64,000 nt of DNA from NCBI GenBank assembly GCA_049997955.1, contig JAEBDY010000007.1, positions 124,001 through 188,000 on the forward strand. Reading direction: 5' to 3'. The translations under genes were made by a program, and so were the position numbers. The notes beneath the pieces are model-generated. The model did no database searches, was not told the DNA's origin, and saw only the letters and a list, made by a program, of their open reading frames with translations. This document shows positions 16,699-24,561 of the stretch, piece by piece. Position 1 is the stretch's first letter. Every line of letters begins with the position of its first letter. Source of the DNA: Umezawaea sp049997955. Lineage in GTDB: Bacteria > Actinomycetota > Actinomycetes > Mycobacteriales > Pseudonocardiaceae.

Positions 16699-16746
16699 TT
16701 GCAACGTGGCATGCCACGTTGCAAACTGGGATTTGCCACGTTGCAA
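16699..16746. promoter_or_regulatory. Triple LacI-type operator array between lacI-like and PhyH genes
   Basis: Three 14-bp near-palindromes with a central CG: TTGCAACGTGGCAT (16699-16712), ATGCCACGTTGCAA (16711-16724) and TTGCCACGTTGCAA (16733-16746). The first two together make a perfect 26-bp palindrome. Centres are 12 and 22 bp apart, about one and two helical turns. A palindrome with a central CG is the typical LacI-family operator shape. The array ends 20 bases before the PhyH start codon and 35 bases before the LacI start. Confidence 0.85.
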
Positions 16747-16765
16747 AATCCGTACGGAGGCCGAG

Positions 16766-17617
16766 ATGACCGCGCACCGAACCGCTCCCGCCCCCCTGAC
16801 CGCCGCGGAACTCACGGCGCTGACCACCCGCCTCCACCAGGACGGCATCATCGGGCTGCCACGGGCGTTCACCCGCGACTGGGTCCGGCGGTTGGGCGAG
16901 GACGTCGACACGGCGTTCGCCGAGGCGCGGGCGCGCCAGGACGGCGCGGTCGGCCGTGGACCGAACCGCTACTACGTCGAGATCCACCCCGAGCAGTTGA
17001 GCGGGTTCGCCGATCTGGCGGCCCACCCGTGGATCACCGCCGTCGCCGAGGCCGTGCTGGGCTCGGAGTACCGGATCGTGGAGGTCGGCTTCGACGTCCC
17101 GCTCGCGGGCGCGGTCGACCAACCGTGGCACCGCGATTTCCCCATGCCCGAGGAGACGTCCCGCCACCGGCGGCTGAACTCGCTCGCGGTCAACGTGACC
17201 GCCGTCGACACCGAAGCGGACATGGGGCCGTTCGAGATCGCGCCCGGCACGCACTGGGACGACGGCAGCGCGTTCGAGCACGGCATGTTCCCGCCTCGGG
17301 ACGCGTACTCGCGCTACCGCGAACTCGCCGTGCGCAAGTTCCCGCAGATGGGTGACATCTCGATCCGCTCGGCACTGACGGTCCACCGCGGCACCGCGAA
17401 CCACTCCGCGAAGAGCCGCCCTGTCCTGGTCCTGGGCCTCGACGGGCCGGGAGCGGGCAACAGCGCCCGCCACGACACCGCCGTGACCCACGGGTTCTGG
17501 GCGTCGCTGCCGGAATCGGTGCGCGCCCACCTGGATTGCCCCGTCGTCGACACCCTGGAGCCCATCACCCAGAAGCACACCATCGAAGGCCTGGTGATGG
17601 GTGCGTCCGACTCCTGA
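16766..17617 (+). CDS. Phytanoyl-CoA dioxygenase (PhyH) family Fe(II)/2OG oxygenase
   Basis: 283 residues. The metal-binding HxD is in QPWHRDFPMPEE, the distal His and the 2OG-binding Arg are in the SALTVHRGTANHSAKSRP region, and DMGPFEIAPGTHW is the family's middle block. ATG 16766 follows ACGGAGG with 5-base spacing; earlier in-frame codons lie in the operators. It likely hydroxylates a small metabolite. PhyH proteins under LacI control sometimes act in sugar or secondary metabolite pathways, but no pathway genes are adjacent. Expression is predicted to be repressed by the divergent LacI protein. Confidence 0.87.
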   Translation: MTAHRTAPAPLTAAELTALTTRLHQDGIIGLPRAFTRDWVRRLGEDVDTAFAEARARQDGAVGRGPNRYYVEIHPEQLSGFADLAAHPWITAVAEAVLGSEYRIVEVGFDVPLAGAVDQPWHRDFPMPEETSRHRRLNSLAVNVTAVDTEADMGPFEIAPGTHWDDGSAFEHGMFPPRDAYSRYRELAVRKFPQMGDISIRSALTVHRGTANHSAKSRPVLVLGLDGPGAGNSARHDTAVTHGFWASLPESVRAHLDCPVVDTLEPITQKHTIEGLVMGASDS

Positions 17618-17666
17618 TCTCCTCCAGCCCCGCGGGCGGTGACCGAGCCCGGCTTCGATCGCGGTG

Positions 17667-18614
17667 TCATGTCCGGTTGGTGAGTCGCCGTTCGAGCCAG
17701 GTCAGTGCGCCGAGCCCGAGGTGGAGCTTGGTGGTGGCGATCGCCTCCAGTCCGGGTTGCGCCGCCGACAGCCCGCCGCTGAGGAGGAATCCGGTGTGGG
17801 CGGCCAGGATCGCATCGACGGTCCCCGGTTCGACGGGCGTGGTGGCGGTGTGGTCGTCGAGGATCGGGTCGGGGTCGATCCGATCCGCCGCGGCACTGGA
17901 CAGCACCGTGACGAGGTCGATCAGGGGTGCGCCGCGTCGGGCGTGCGGCCAGTCGACGAAGACGACGCGGTCGGGCGTGAGCAGGACGTTGTGCGGGTAG
18001 AGGTCGAAGTGCACGAGGGAGTCGCCTTGTGCGGCGGCGAGCCCGTCGCGTTCGAGCCGGACGAGTCGGGGCAGCTCGTCGGCCGCCCACGTCGAGTGCT
18101 CCGCCAGACGGGTGAGGCGGGTCCGGTCACGCGCCACCTCGACCCACCCGCCCAGCCTGGGATGGTCACGGGGAACCGCGACGGGTGACGACGTTCCCGC
18201 GTTCACCTGGTGGAGCACCGCCGCGACGACCCGGTCGAGGTCGGTGGTGTTCCACGGCTGCTCCGGTTCGGCTCCGTCGACGCCTTCGAAGGCGAGCGCG
18301 GTCCAACGCCCGTCGTCGACCGTGCCGAGGAACCGCGGCGCCGGGATCGTCGAGGGCAGTGCCGCACCGACCCTGGCTTCGGTCCGGTGCAGTTCGGCTT
18401 CCCCCGGCCAGGTGTCGGCGTCCATCGCCTTGACGAAGACCAGGCGACCGTCCGCACGGGTGAGCAGGGAGGCGAAGCCCGGCGAGAAGCCGCCGGGGCA
18501 GTTGCGCGCACGGACCACCGGCCCGCCGATCAACTGCTCGACCTGAGCGCGGATCGAAGGCGGCAGCTGGTTCCAGCGTGGCCGGTTCTTGCTCGTGCTC
18601 AAGCTGACCTCCAC
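17667..18614 (-). CDS. Aminoglycoside phosphotransferase-like kinase
   Basis: 315 residues with the APH/choline-kinase fold. The Brenner catalytic motif is LVHFDLYPHNVLL (HxDxxxxN), followed by VVFVDWPHARRGAPLIDLV, the metal-binding Asp segment (D-W in place of DFG). LVFVKAMDAD supplies the ATP-binding Lys. The start is uncertain: a GTG at 18614, or a TTG at 18602 with GGAGG five bases before it. Substrate unknown; such genes phosphorylate aminoglycosides, macrolides or unrelated alcohols. It stands alone and converges on the PhyH gene. Confidence 0.8.
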   Translation of the reverse strand: MEVSLSTSKNRPRWNQLPPSIRAQVEQLIGGPVVRARNCPGGFSPGFASLLTRADGRLVFVKAMDADTWPGEAELHRTEARVGAALPSTIPAPRFLGTVDDGRWTALAFEGVDGAEPEQPWNTTDLDRVVAAVLHQVNAGTSSPVAVPRDHPRLGGWVEVARDRTRLTRLAEHSTWAADELPRLVRLERDGLAAAQGDSLVHFDLYPHNVLLTPDRVVFVDWPHARRGAPLIDLVTVLSSAAADRIDPDPILDDHTATTPVEPGTVDAILAAHTGFLLSGGLSAAQPGLEAIATTKLHLGLGALTWLERRLTNRT

Positions 18615-18919
18615 TAGGTGTTGAGGAAAAACGGCACGATGGCCGGAAAAAGCTGTGGGATTGGGCGACGCCGCTCGTCGAAGTGGCAGACGGCCGGGGG
18701 ACGATCATGATGGCCAACTCGGGGGAACACCGGCTGGAACGCAGTGATCTTGCCGCTGGCGGCCCACCCATCCTGGGGGAGTGCCGAGAACCCGTGCCCG
18801 GCCTGCGTCGGTCGGCGGCTGGTGATCCGGGTCGTGGTGTTGTCGTTCGTGGTTCGGCCGTCGGCGGGCTGTTCGATCGGATCGGGCGGAGCCGCTGCCG
18901 TCGGCGGGCCGCTGGTCGT
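18615..18919. other. 305-bp gap with no recognised gene
   Basis: It lies between the kinase start and the end of the azoreductase-like gene (both on the minus strand). Reading frames here are short and show no family-like text. I see no clear hairpin. It presumably contains the kinase promoter. Confidence 0.5.
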
Positions 18920-19705
18920 CTACGGCTCGATGCGCGAGACGTCGAAGGAGTCGACCCCGGAGGCCAGGTCGTGAGGAGCGGTGCCCGCCAGTTCCATCAC
19001 GGCGAGGCGTGCCGCGGCCAGCGATTCCGTGCCCAGGGCCTGGAAGCGCGACGGCCGCGGCACGTCCGGGGCGCGGGTCATCTCGGCGTGCACGAAGCGC
19101 AGGTTGGCCTCGGGCACGCCGAGGTCGCCGAAGTACGCGCGCAGGTACGGCTCCTGGAAGTCCGGGCCCGACCGGCGGCCGCCGCGCGCGGTGACCACGA
19201 CGACCTCGGTGTGCCGCAGCAGGCTCTCCTCGGTGTCCGGGTCGGTGAACAGGCCGGGCAGGGTGACCCGGTCGATCCACGCCGTGAGCGACGCCGGGAT
19301 GGACAGGTTGTGCAGTGGCACGCCGAGCAGCACGGTGTCCGCCGCCAGCAGTTCGGCGACCAGCGGCCGCGTCAGCGCCCACTCGTGCTCCTCCGCCGCG
19401 TTGGCGACCAGCGCGGCGACCCCGCGCACCGGGACCGGCCTCTGGTTCTCCAGCCGCCTGCGCAGCGAGCAGTACGCCGGGCCCACCATCGGCACGGGGT
19501 CGGCCACCACGTCCCGGTACCGGTAGCCCGCGCAGCCGTGCAGCTCCCTCCAGGCGGTGGCGTACAACGACGTCAGGTGCTTGCTGACCGAATTGGCGGA
19601 ATGGCTGGAATCGAGGTGCAGCAGGGAGTTGACCGGTTCGGCCGCGACGGGCGGCACGGATCGGAGGTGGTTCCTGCGGGATTGGCTCGCGATCATCGGA
19701 ACCAT
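18920..19705 (-). CDS. FMN-dependent NADH-azoreductase-like flavoprotein
   Basis: About 261 residues. Near the N-terminus LLHLDSSHSANSVSKHL matches the FMN phosphate loop of AzoR/quinone reductases (usually SPRGxxSxS), and HNLSIPASLTAWIDRVTLPG matches the AzoR block (Y/HNFSIPxxLKAWIDRI). VVVVTARGG is the third family element. Predicted to use NAD(P)H to reduce quinones or azo compounds, in the cytosol. Start uncertain: ATG 19705 or 19696, neither with a strong ribosome site. A perfect DnaA-box-like sequence lies about 80 bases upstream. Confidence 0.78.
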   Translation of the reverse strand: MVPMIASQSRRNHLRSVPPVAAEPVNSLLHLDSSHSANSVSKHLTSLYATAWRELHGCAGYRYRDVVADPVPMVGPAYCSLRRRLENQRPVPVRGVAALVANAAEEHEWALTRPLVAELLAADTVLLGVPLHNLSIPASLTAWIDRVTLPGLFTDPDTEESLLRHTEVVVVTARGGRRSGPDFQEPYLRAYFGDLGVPEANLRFVHAEMTRAPDVPRPSRFQALGTESLAAARLAVMELAGTAPHDLASGVDSFDVSRIEP

Positions 19706-19785
19706 GCTCGCAGAGCGCTCACGCGCTTCTCCTACCGCTACGGGAAGTGCACCTGATCGTGTGCCGCTCGCCGACAACTACTCGT

Positions 19786-19800
19786 TTGTCCACAATGGAC
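19786..19800. promoter_or_regulatory. TTGTCCACA box within the third copy of the 13-bp palindrome
   Basis: TTGTCCACA (19786-19794) equals the preferred Streptomyces DnaA box. The longer GTCCACAATGGAC (19788-19800) is the inverse of the motif at 15499. It lies in the 194-bp gap upstream of the azoreductase-like gene. A single box does not make an origin; DnaA may act as a regulator here, or the palindrome may belong to another factor. Confidence 0.35.
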
Positions 19801-19899
19801 TGATCTGGGTCCATCACCCGGGATTCGCGCACCGCGCCCGAATCCCCGCTCCACGACCGCGCTTCGGGGACGGGACGGCGGTGCGGTGGGCGGTGGGGA

Positions 19900-22572
19900 T
19901 CAGTCGCGCAGCCCCAGGGATCGGGCCACGACGGTGGCCGAGTGCACCGGTTCGGCGGCCGATCCCTCGCGGACCTGGGTGCGGCAGCTGAAGCCGTCGG
20001 CGACGACCGCGGTGTCCGCGTCCGCCGCTCGGACGGCGGGCAGCAACCCCTGTTCCGCGACGGCCATGGACACCTCGTAGTGCCCGCGTTCGAAGCCGAA
20101 GTTGCCCGCCAGGCCGCAGCACCCGACGTCCAGCACCTCCGCCGCCACCCCGGACCTCGCCAGCAGTTCCCGGTCCGCGTCGAAGCCCAGTTCGGCGTAC
20201 TGGTGGCAGTGCGTCTGCACGATCGCCTTCCCGCTGACCGGCGCCGGCTCCAGCGACGGGGCCACGTGCTCGGCGAACGTCCGCGTCGCGGCGGCCAGCG
20301 CGACCACGTCCGGGTCGTCGCCCGCGAGTTCCAGCGCGTCCCCGCGCAGGAACGCGGTGCAGCTCGGCTCCAGGCCGACGACCGGGATCCCCGCCCCGGT
20401 GACCTCCCGCAGGACGCGCGCGGTGCGGCGCAGCACCTTGCGCGCCGTGCCGAGCTGGCCGGTGGACATCCACGTCAGTCCACAGCAGACGGTCCGGTCG
20501 GGGATCTCCACCTGCTGGCCAAGGTGCGTCAGCACGGCGGCGGCGTCGTGGGCGATCGACGGCTCGAAGTGGTCGGTGAACGTGTCGGTGAACAGCAGCG
20601 CCTTCGGGCCGTCGGTGGCGACCCGCTCGAAGGTGGCCCGGAACGACCGCTTCGCCACGGCGGGCATCCGGCGTTCCGGCGCCAGCCCGGCGAGCCGCGG
20701 GAACCGGGAGGTCAGCCGGTTCACCAGCCCGAGCCGCAGCCACAGCGGCAGCCAGCCCATCGAGTAGTGCGCGGCGGGCCGGATCCGGTGCCGGTAGTGC
20801 TGGTGCAGGAACTCCGCCTTGTAGGTCGCCATGTCCACGTCCACCGGGCAGTCGCGCTTGCACCCCTTGCAGCCCAGGCACAGGTCGAGCGCGTCGCGGA
20901 CCTCGGTCGACCGCCACCCGTCCCGCACGACGTCGCCGTTGAGCATCTCGAACAGCAGCCGTGCGCGGCCGCGCGTCGAGTGCCGCTCCTCGCGGGTGAC
21001 GCGGTAGCTGGGGCACATCACGCCGCCGCTGGTGTTCAGGCACTTGCCGACGCCGACGCACCGCCGGGTGGCGGCGGCCACGTCGCCGCCGTCGGCGTGC
21101 AGCGCGAGCGCCGCGCGGGTCGGGATGCGGGCGGGTGCCACGAGCACGCGCAGGTCGGCGTCCAGCGGCGCCGGGTCGACGATCCGGCCGGGGTTCATCA
21201 GGTTGCGCGGGTCGAAGGCGGACTTGAAGCGCCCGAACGCCTCCAGCGCCGCGGGCGGGTACATCCGGGACAGCAGCTCGGAACGGGCCTGGCCGTCGCC
21301 GTGCTCGCCGGAGATCGACCCGCCGTGCGACACCACGAGGTCCGCCGCGTCCTCCAGGAACGACCGGTAGCCGGACGCGAAGTCGAAGTCGATCCGCACG
21401 TGCACGCAGCCCTCGCCGAAGTGCCCGTAGGTCAGGCCGCGCCGCCCGTGCCGCGCCAGCAGCGCGTCGAAGTCGCGCAGGTACTTCCCGAGGTGCTCCG
21501 GCGGCACGGCGGCGTCCTCCCAGCCGGACCACGCCTCGGTGCCGTCGGCCATCCGGGTCGCCAGGCCCGCGCCGTCCTCGCGGATCCGCCACAGCAGCCG
21601 CTGCCGCGCGGGCGAGGTCACCACGACCGAGTTCGGCGCGATCGTCGACACCCGCTGCGCGGTCTCCTCGTCGCGGCACTCCACGAACAGCCAGCTCGCG
21701 CCGGGCGGCAGCAGGGCGAGCGCGGGGGAGCCGGGGGCGCGCTGCCGCACCACGGCGACCATGCCCGCGTCGATGCCCTCCAACGTCAGCACGTCGTGCT
21801 CGCGCAGCGCCATCACGTTGTCGGCGGCGTCGTAGGTGTTCGCGAACCCCAGCACGGCCAGCACCCGCCGCTCCGGCGCCTCCACCAGCCGCACGGTCGC
21901 GCCGAGCACCGTCACGCAGGTGCCCTCGGTGCCCACCAGCGCCCGCGTCAGGTCCGGCAGGGCGTCCAGCGCGTACCCGGAGACCCGGCGGCCCAGCGGC
22001 GGGAACCAGGTCGGGTCGACGTCCGGCAGCGCGAGGACCGGCGGCTGCCGGGTGTCGAACCGGGTCCCGTCCGGCAGCAGCACGTCGAGCGCCTCGACGT
22101 TCTCGCTGGTCTTGCCCCACGCCACGGAGTGCGCGCCGCACGCGTTGTTGCCGATCATCCCGCCGAGCGTGCACCGCGAGTGCGTCGACGGGTCGGGCCC
22201 GAACAGCAGGCCGTGCGGCGCCGCGGCGGCGTTCAGCCGGTCGAGCACCACGCCCGGCTGGACCACCGCCAGCCGCCGGTCCGGGTCGACCTCCACGATC
22301 CCGTCGAGGTACCGGGCGAAGTCCAGCACCACCCCCGGACCCGCCGAGTTGCCCGCGATGCTCGTCCCCGCGCCCCGGTTCGTGATCGGCACGCCGTGCT
22401 CGACCGCCAGCGAGACCGCCGCCAGCACGTCGTCGACCGTGCGGGGTCGCACCACGACCCCCGGCACGTGCCGGAAGTTCGAAGCGTCGGTCGAGTAGAC
22501 GGCACGGGACGACGCGTCGGTCAGGACGTCGCCGGAGACCTCGGCGCGCAACCGGTCGGACAATTCGCTCAC
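19900..22572 (-). CDS. FAD-linked oxidase/Fe-S oxidoreductase fusion (YdiJ/GlcD-GlcF type)
   Basis: 890 residues. An N-terminal FAD_binding_4 (PCMH) domain is present at about 40-210 (ITNRGAGTSIAGNSAG, CTLGGMIGNNACGAHS), then FAD-oxidase C (about 240-510). Next come two 4Fe-4S clusters (RCVGVGKCLNTSGGVMCPSY; LDLCLGCKGCKRDCPV) and a C-terminal pair of CCG domains (VCCGLTWMS; GCCGLAGNFGFE). This arrangement matches E. coli YdiJ, a D-2-hydroxyglutarate dehydrogenase, and D-lactate dehydrogenase fusions. It oxidises a D-2-hydroxyacid and passes electrons to a quinone or other carrier. The GTG at 22572 is chosen because the FAD domain begins about 40 residues later; longer in-frame text upstream lacks similarity. 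Confidence 0.9.
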   Translation of the reverse strand: MSELSDRLRAEVSGDVLTDASSRAVYSTDASNFRHVPGVVVRPRTVDDVLAAVSLAVEHGVPITNRGAGTSIAGNSAGPGVVLDFARYLDGIVEVDPDRRLAVVQPGVVLDRLNAAAAPHGLLFGPDPSTHSRCTLGGMIGNNACGAHSVAWGKTSENVEALDVLLPDGTRFDTRQPPVLALPDVDPTWFPPLGRRVSGYALDALPDLTRALVGTEGTCVTVLGATVRLVEAPERRVLAVLGFANTYDAADNVMALREHDVLTLEGIDAGMVAVVRQRAPGSPALALLPPGASWLFVECRDEETAQRVSTIAPNSVVVTSPARQRLLWRIREDGAGLATRMADGTEAWSGWEDAAVPPEHLGKYLRDFDALLARHGRRGLTYGHFGEGCVHVRIDFDFASGYRSFLEDAADLVVSHGGSISGEHGDGQARSELLSRMYPPAALEAFGRFKSAFDPRNLMNPGRIVDPAPLDADLRVLVAPARIPTRAALALHADGGDVAAATRRCVGVGKCLNTSGGVMCPSYRVTREERHSTRGRARLLFEMLNGDVVRDGWRSTEVRDALDLCLGCKGCKRDCPVDVDMATYKAEFLHQHYRHRIRPAAHYSMGWLPLWLRLGLVNRLTSRFPRLAGLAPERRMPAVAKRSFRATFERVATDGPKALLFTDTFTDHFEPSIAHDAAAVLTHLGQQVEIPDRTVCCGLTWMSTGQLGTARKVLRRTARVLREVTGAGIPVVGLEPSCTAFLRGDALELAGDDPDVVALAAATRTFAEHVAPSLEPAPVSGKAIVQTHCHQYAELGFDADRELLARSGVAAEVLDVGCCGLAGNFGFERGHYEVSMAVAEQGLLPAVRAADADTAVVADGFSCRTQVREGSAAEPVHSATVVARSLGLRD

Positions 22573-22616
22573 CCGGACGATTGTGATCCGGGTCCACCGA
22601 TGCCGGGGTACTCGGG

Positions 22617-22630
22617 GGTAACGGATAGCC
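22617..22630. repeat. 14-bp direct repeat, left copy (GGTAACGGATAGCC)
   Basis: Exact copy of 24515-24528. It flanks the TnpB-related unit on the left, 45 bp upstream of the FAD-oxidoreductase start. Confidence 0.7.
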
Positions 22631-24514
22631 GGACTCGCAAGCCCGTTCGAGTGAGTGCGAGCACGTTCGACCCAGGTTGTGATCTTGTCCGTGAACCCTG
22701 CGGTGGGGGAAGTCGAACGATGTGCGTTCGCAGACCATGCATCGCTGATTCCGTGAGGGCACTCCGTTGGTTGCGGCTGGCCCCCTCCGGCCTGAACGGT
22801 TCGCATGCCGAGGCCAAGCGCTTGGCAGCAGACCCGACTGTCCTGCGAGCGGCGGCAGACGATGACTGAGCCGACGAAGAAGCCGCTACGGGGCATTGAT
22901 GCCCCGTTCGTGGCACTGGGCCCCTCGGGTGTGTCGATACGCGATCGCCTCAAGGGCCTCACCACCGAGGATGAGAGGGTGCTTCGCCTGATCGGTGAGC
23001 GCCTCGGGTCGCTGGCGTCGCGTGACCTCAAGGTCCGCTGCGCGGACGGATCGGATCACTCGACTGAGTCGTGGGCAGGGCGTAAGCGGGCGTTGACGGC
23101 CGAGTCGTCGTCGCGGTGGGCCGGGAGCATCACGAAGGCAACGCATGATCAGTGGGCGTTGGCGCGTCGTGCTCAGGCCGCGCACCTGGTTTCCCTGGAC
23201 GTCGGTATCCGCACCGTGCGGTACCGCCTGTCCCTTCCGCTCGGGGAGAAGGGCACGAGGAAGGGGCCGGGCGGGTACCGGTCCCGGTCCGAGTGGTTTG
23301 CCAAGTCCCGCCGTCTAGCGGCGTTGGAGCAGCGGCACAGTGCTGTTCGGGCTGATCGCGACGCTGGTGTCGTGCGCGTGGTGCGTGGAGGCCGCAAGCA
23401 GCTGAACACCCGGCACAACCTCGTGACGGCGAACTTGACCGAAGCCCGGTGGCGTGAGCGCTGGGAAGCATCCCGCTGGTTCCTCGCGGCTGATGGCGAG
23501 TCGGGGAAGTCGTGGGGGAATGAGACGATCCGCGTCACCCCCGACGGTGAGGTCAGCGTCAAACTCCCAGGGCCGCTCAGCGAGTACGCCAATGCCCGCA
23601 ACGGCCGGTACGTCCTCACAGGAACGGTGTTGTTCCCGCACAGAGGCGAGGAATGGCGGGATCGGATCGAGGGCGACCGGGCGGTTGCCTACCGCATCCA
23701 CTGTGATGTGGAACGGGGCCGCTGGTACCTCGACGCGGCTTGGACCCGCCCCGTCGTGCCGACGATCCCGCTGGACACCGCTCGCGCACACGGCGTGGTT
23801 GGTGTGGACACCAACGCCGATCACCTCGCCGCCTACCGGCTCGATCCGCACGGCAATCCGATGGGCGGGCCGCGTCGCTTCGTCTACGACCTATCTGGTG
23901 GCGCGGAGCATCGTGACGCGCAGGTCCGGCACGCCATCACCCGTCTGTTGCACTGGGCCACGCGGTGCGGCGTCGCCGCGATCGGACTGGAGAACCTCGA
24001 CTTCACCGACGCGAAGACCCGCGAGAAGCACGGGCGGAAGAAGAAGTTCCGGCAGCTCGTCTCCGGCATGCCCACCGGGAAGCTCAGGGCCCGACTCGTG
24101 TCCATGGCCGCCGGGCACGGCCTTGCGATCGTCGCCGTCGACCCGGCCTACACCAGCATGTGGGGCGCGCAGCACCGGCAGAAACCACTTGTGACCCCAC
24201 GCCGCAAGACCACCCGACACGATGCTGCGAGCATCGCGATCGGCAGGCGCGCCCTTGGGCTCCCGACCCGGCGACGGACGGCACCGCCCCCGCATCACCA
24301 GAGTGATGGTGCGGGGCATCGGACCGTCCAGGCCGGTCGTGCTGCCCGAGGACGTGAGGAAGCCCGCCGCCCCGTCACGGACCGTGCACGCGATGCACGT
24401 CGCCGAACGGGGAACGATCAAGGAACGCGGGCGACCAGCGCACCCACAACCGTTCGGGATGCGCGCGGTGATCAGCGGTGGGGCCAACACTCACCCTGCT
24501 CACCTGGCAGGAAC
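22631..24514 (+). mobile_element. TnpB-related unit bounded by 14-bp direct repeats
   Basis: The 1.9-kb segment between the two GGTAACGGATAGCC copies holds one gene (the TnpB-related nuclease) and about 230 bp of leading DNA. Near its left edge CTCGCA...TGCGAG (about 22634-22659) could form a hairpin. No tnpA or serine recombinase is present, so it cannot move alone. The arrangement looks like an insertion into the intergenic DNA between the FAD-oxidoreductase gene and fabG. IS200/IS605 elements do not normally duplicate a target, so the repeats are unexplained. Confidence 0.5.
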
Positions 24515-24526
24515 GGTAACGGATAG
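22862..24526 (+). CDS. TnpB-related RuvC nuclease lacking the zinc finger
   Basis: 554 residues. RuvC-I is VVGVDTNADHLA (D316), RuvC-II is AIGLENLDFTD (E377) and RuvC-III is TTRHDAASIAIGRRALGLP (D454), so the catalytic triad is complete. The segment between II and III reads AYTSMWGAQHRQKPL and has no CxxC pairs, unlike classical TnpB. A long N-terminal region (1-300) replaces the compact TnpB wedge domain. Similar proteins are annotated in actinomycetes as IS200/IS605 accessory TnpB-related, and the Arg/Pro-rich C-terminal tail is normal for them. If active, it would be an RNA-guided nuclease. ATG 22862 has only a weak ribosome site. The stop codon lies inside the right-hand direct repeat. 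Confidence 0.8.
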   Translation: MTEPTKKPLRGIDAPFVALGPSGVSIRDRLKGLTTEDERVLRLIGERLGSLASRDLKVRCADGSDHSTESWAGRKRALTAESSSRWAGSITKATHDQWALARRAQAAHLVSLDVGIRTVRYRLSLPLGEKGTRKGPGGYRSRSEWFAKSRRLAALEQRHSAVRADRDAGVVRVVRGGRKQLNTRHNLVTANLTEARWRERWEASRWFLAADGESGKSWGNETIRVTPDGEVSVKLPGPLSEYANARNGRYVLTGTVLFPHRGEEWRDRIEGDRAVAYRIHCDVERGRWYLDAAWTRPVVPTIPLDTARAHGVVGVDTNADHLAAYRLDPHGNPMGGPRRFVYDLSGGAEHRDAQVRHAITRLLHWATRCGVAAIGLENLDFTDAKTREKHGRKKKFRQLVSGMPTGKLRARLVSMAAGHGLAIVAVDPAYTSMWGAQHRQKPLVTPRRKTTRHDAASIAIGRRALGLPTRRRTAPPPHHQSDGAGHRTVQAGRAARGREEARRPVTDRARDARRRTGNDQGTRATSAPTTVRDARGDQRWGQHSPCSPGRNGNG

Positions 24527-24528
24527 CC
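24515..24528. repeat. 14-bp direct repeat, right copy (GGTAACGGATAGCC)
   Basis: Exact copy of 22617-22630. It supplies the stop codon (TAG at 24524-24526) of the TnpB-related gene. It lies 34 bases before the fabG start, where GGATAGCCT could also serve as part of the fabG -10 region. Confidence 0.7.
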
Positions 24529-24561
24529 TCGCGCCCATCAACCAGCAGCGATGGGAGCACC

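Noticed and set aside
19786..19794. Replication origin based on a perfect TTGTCCACA box
   Set aside because: There is only one good box, with no dnaA, dnaN or AT-rich region nearby.
22631..24514. Ordinary IS200/IS605 insertion
   Set aside because: No tnpA or recognisable right-end hairpin was found, and the flanking 14-bp direct repeats are not expected for that family.
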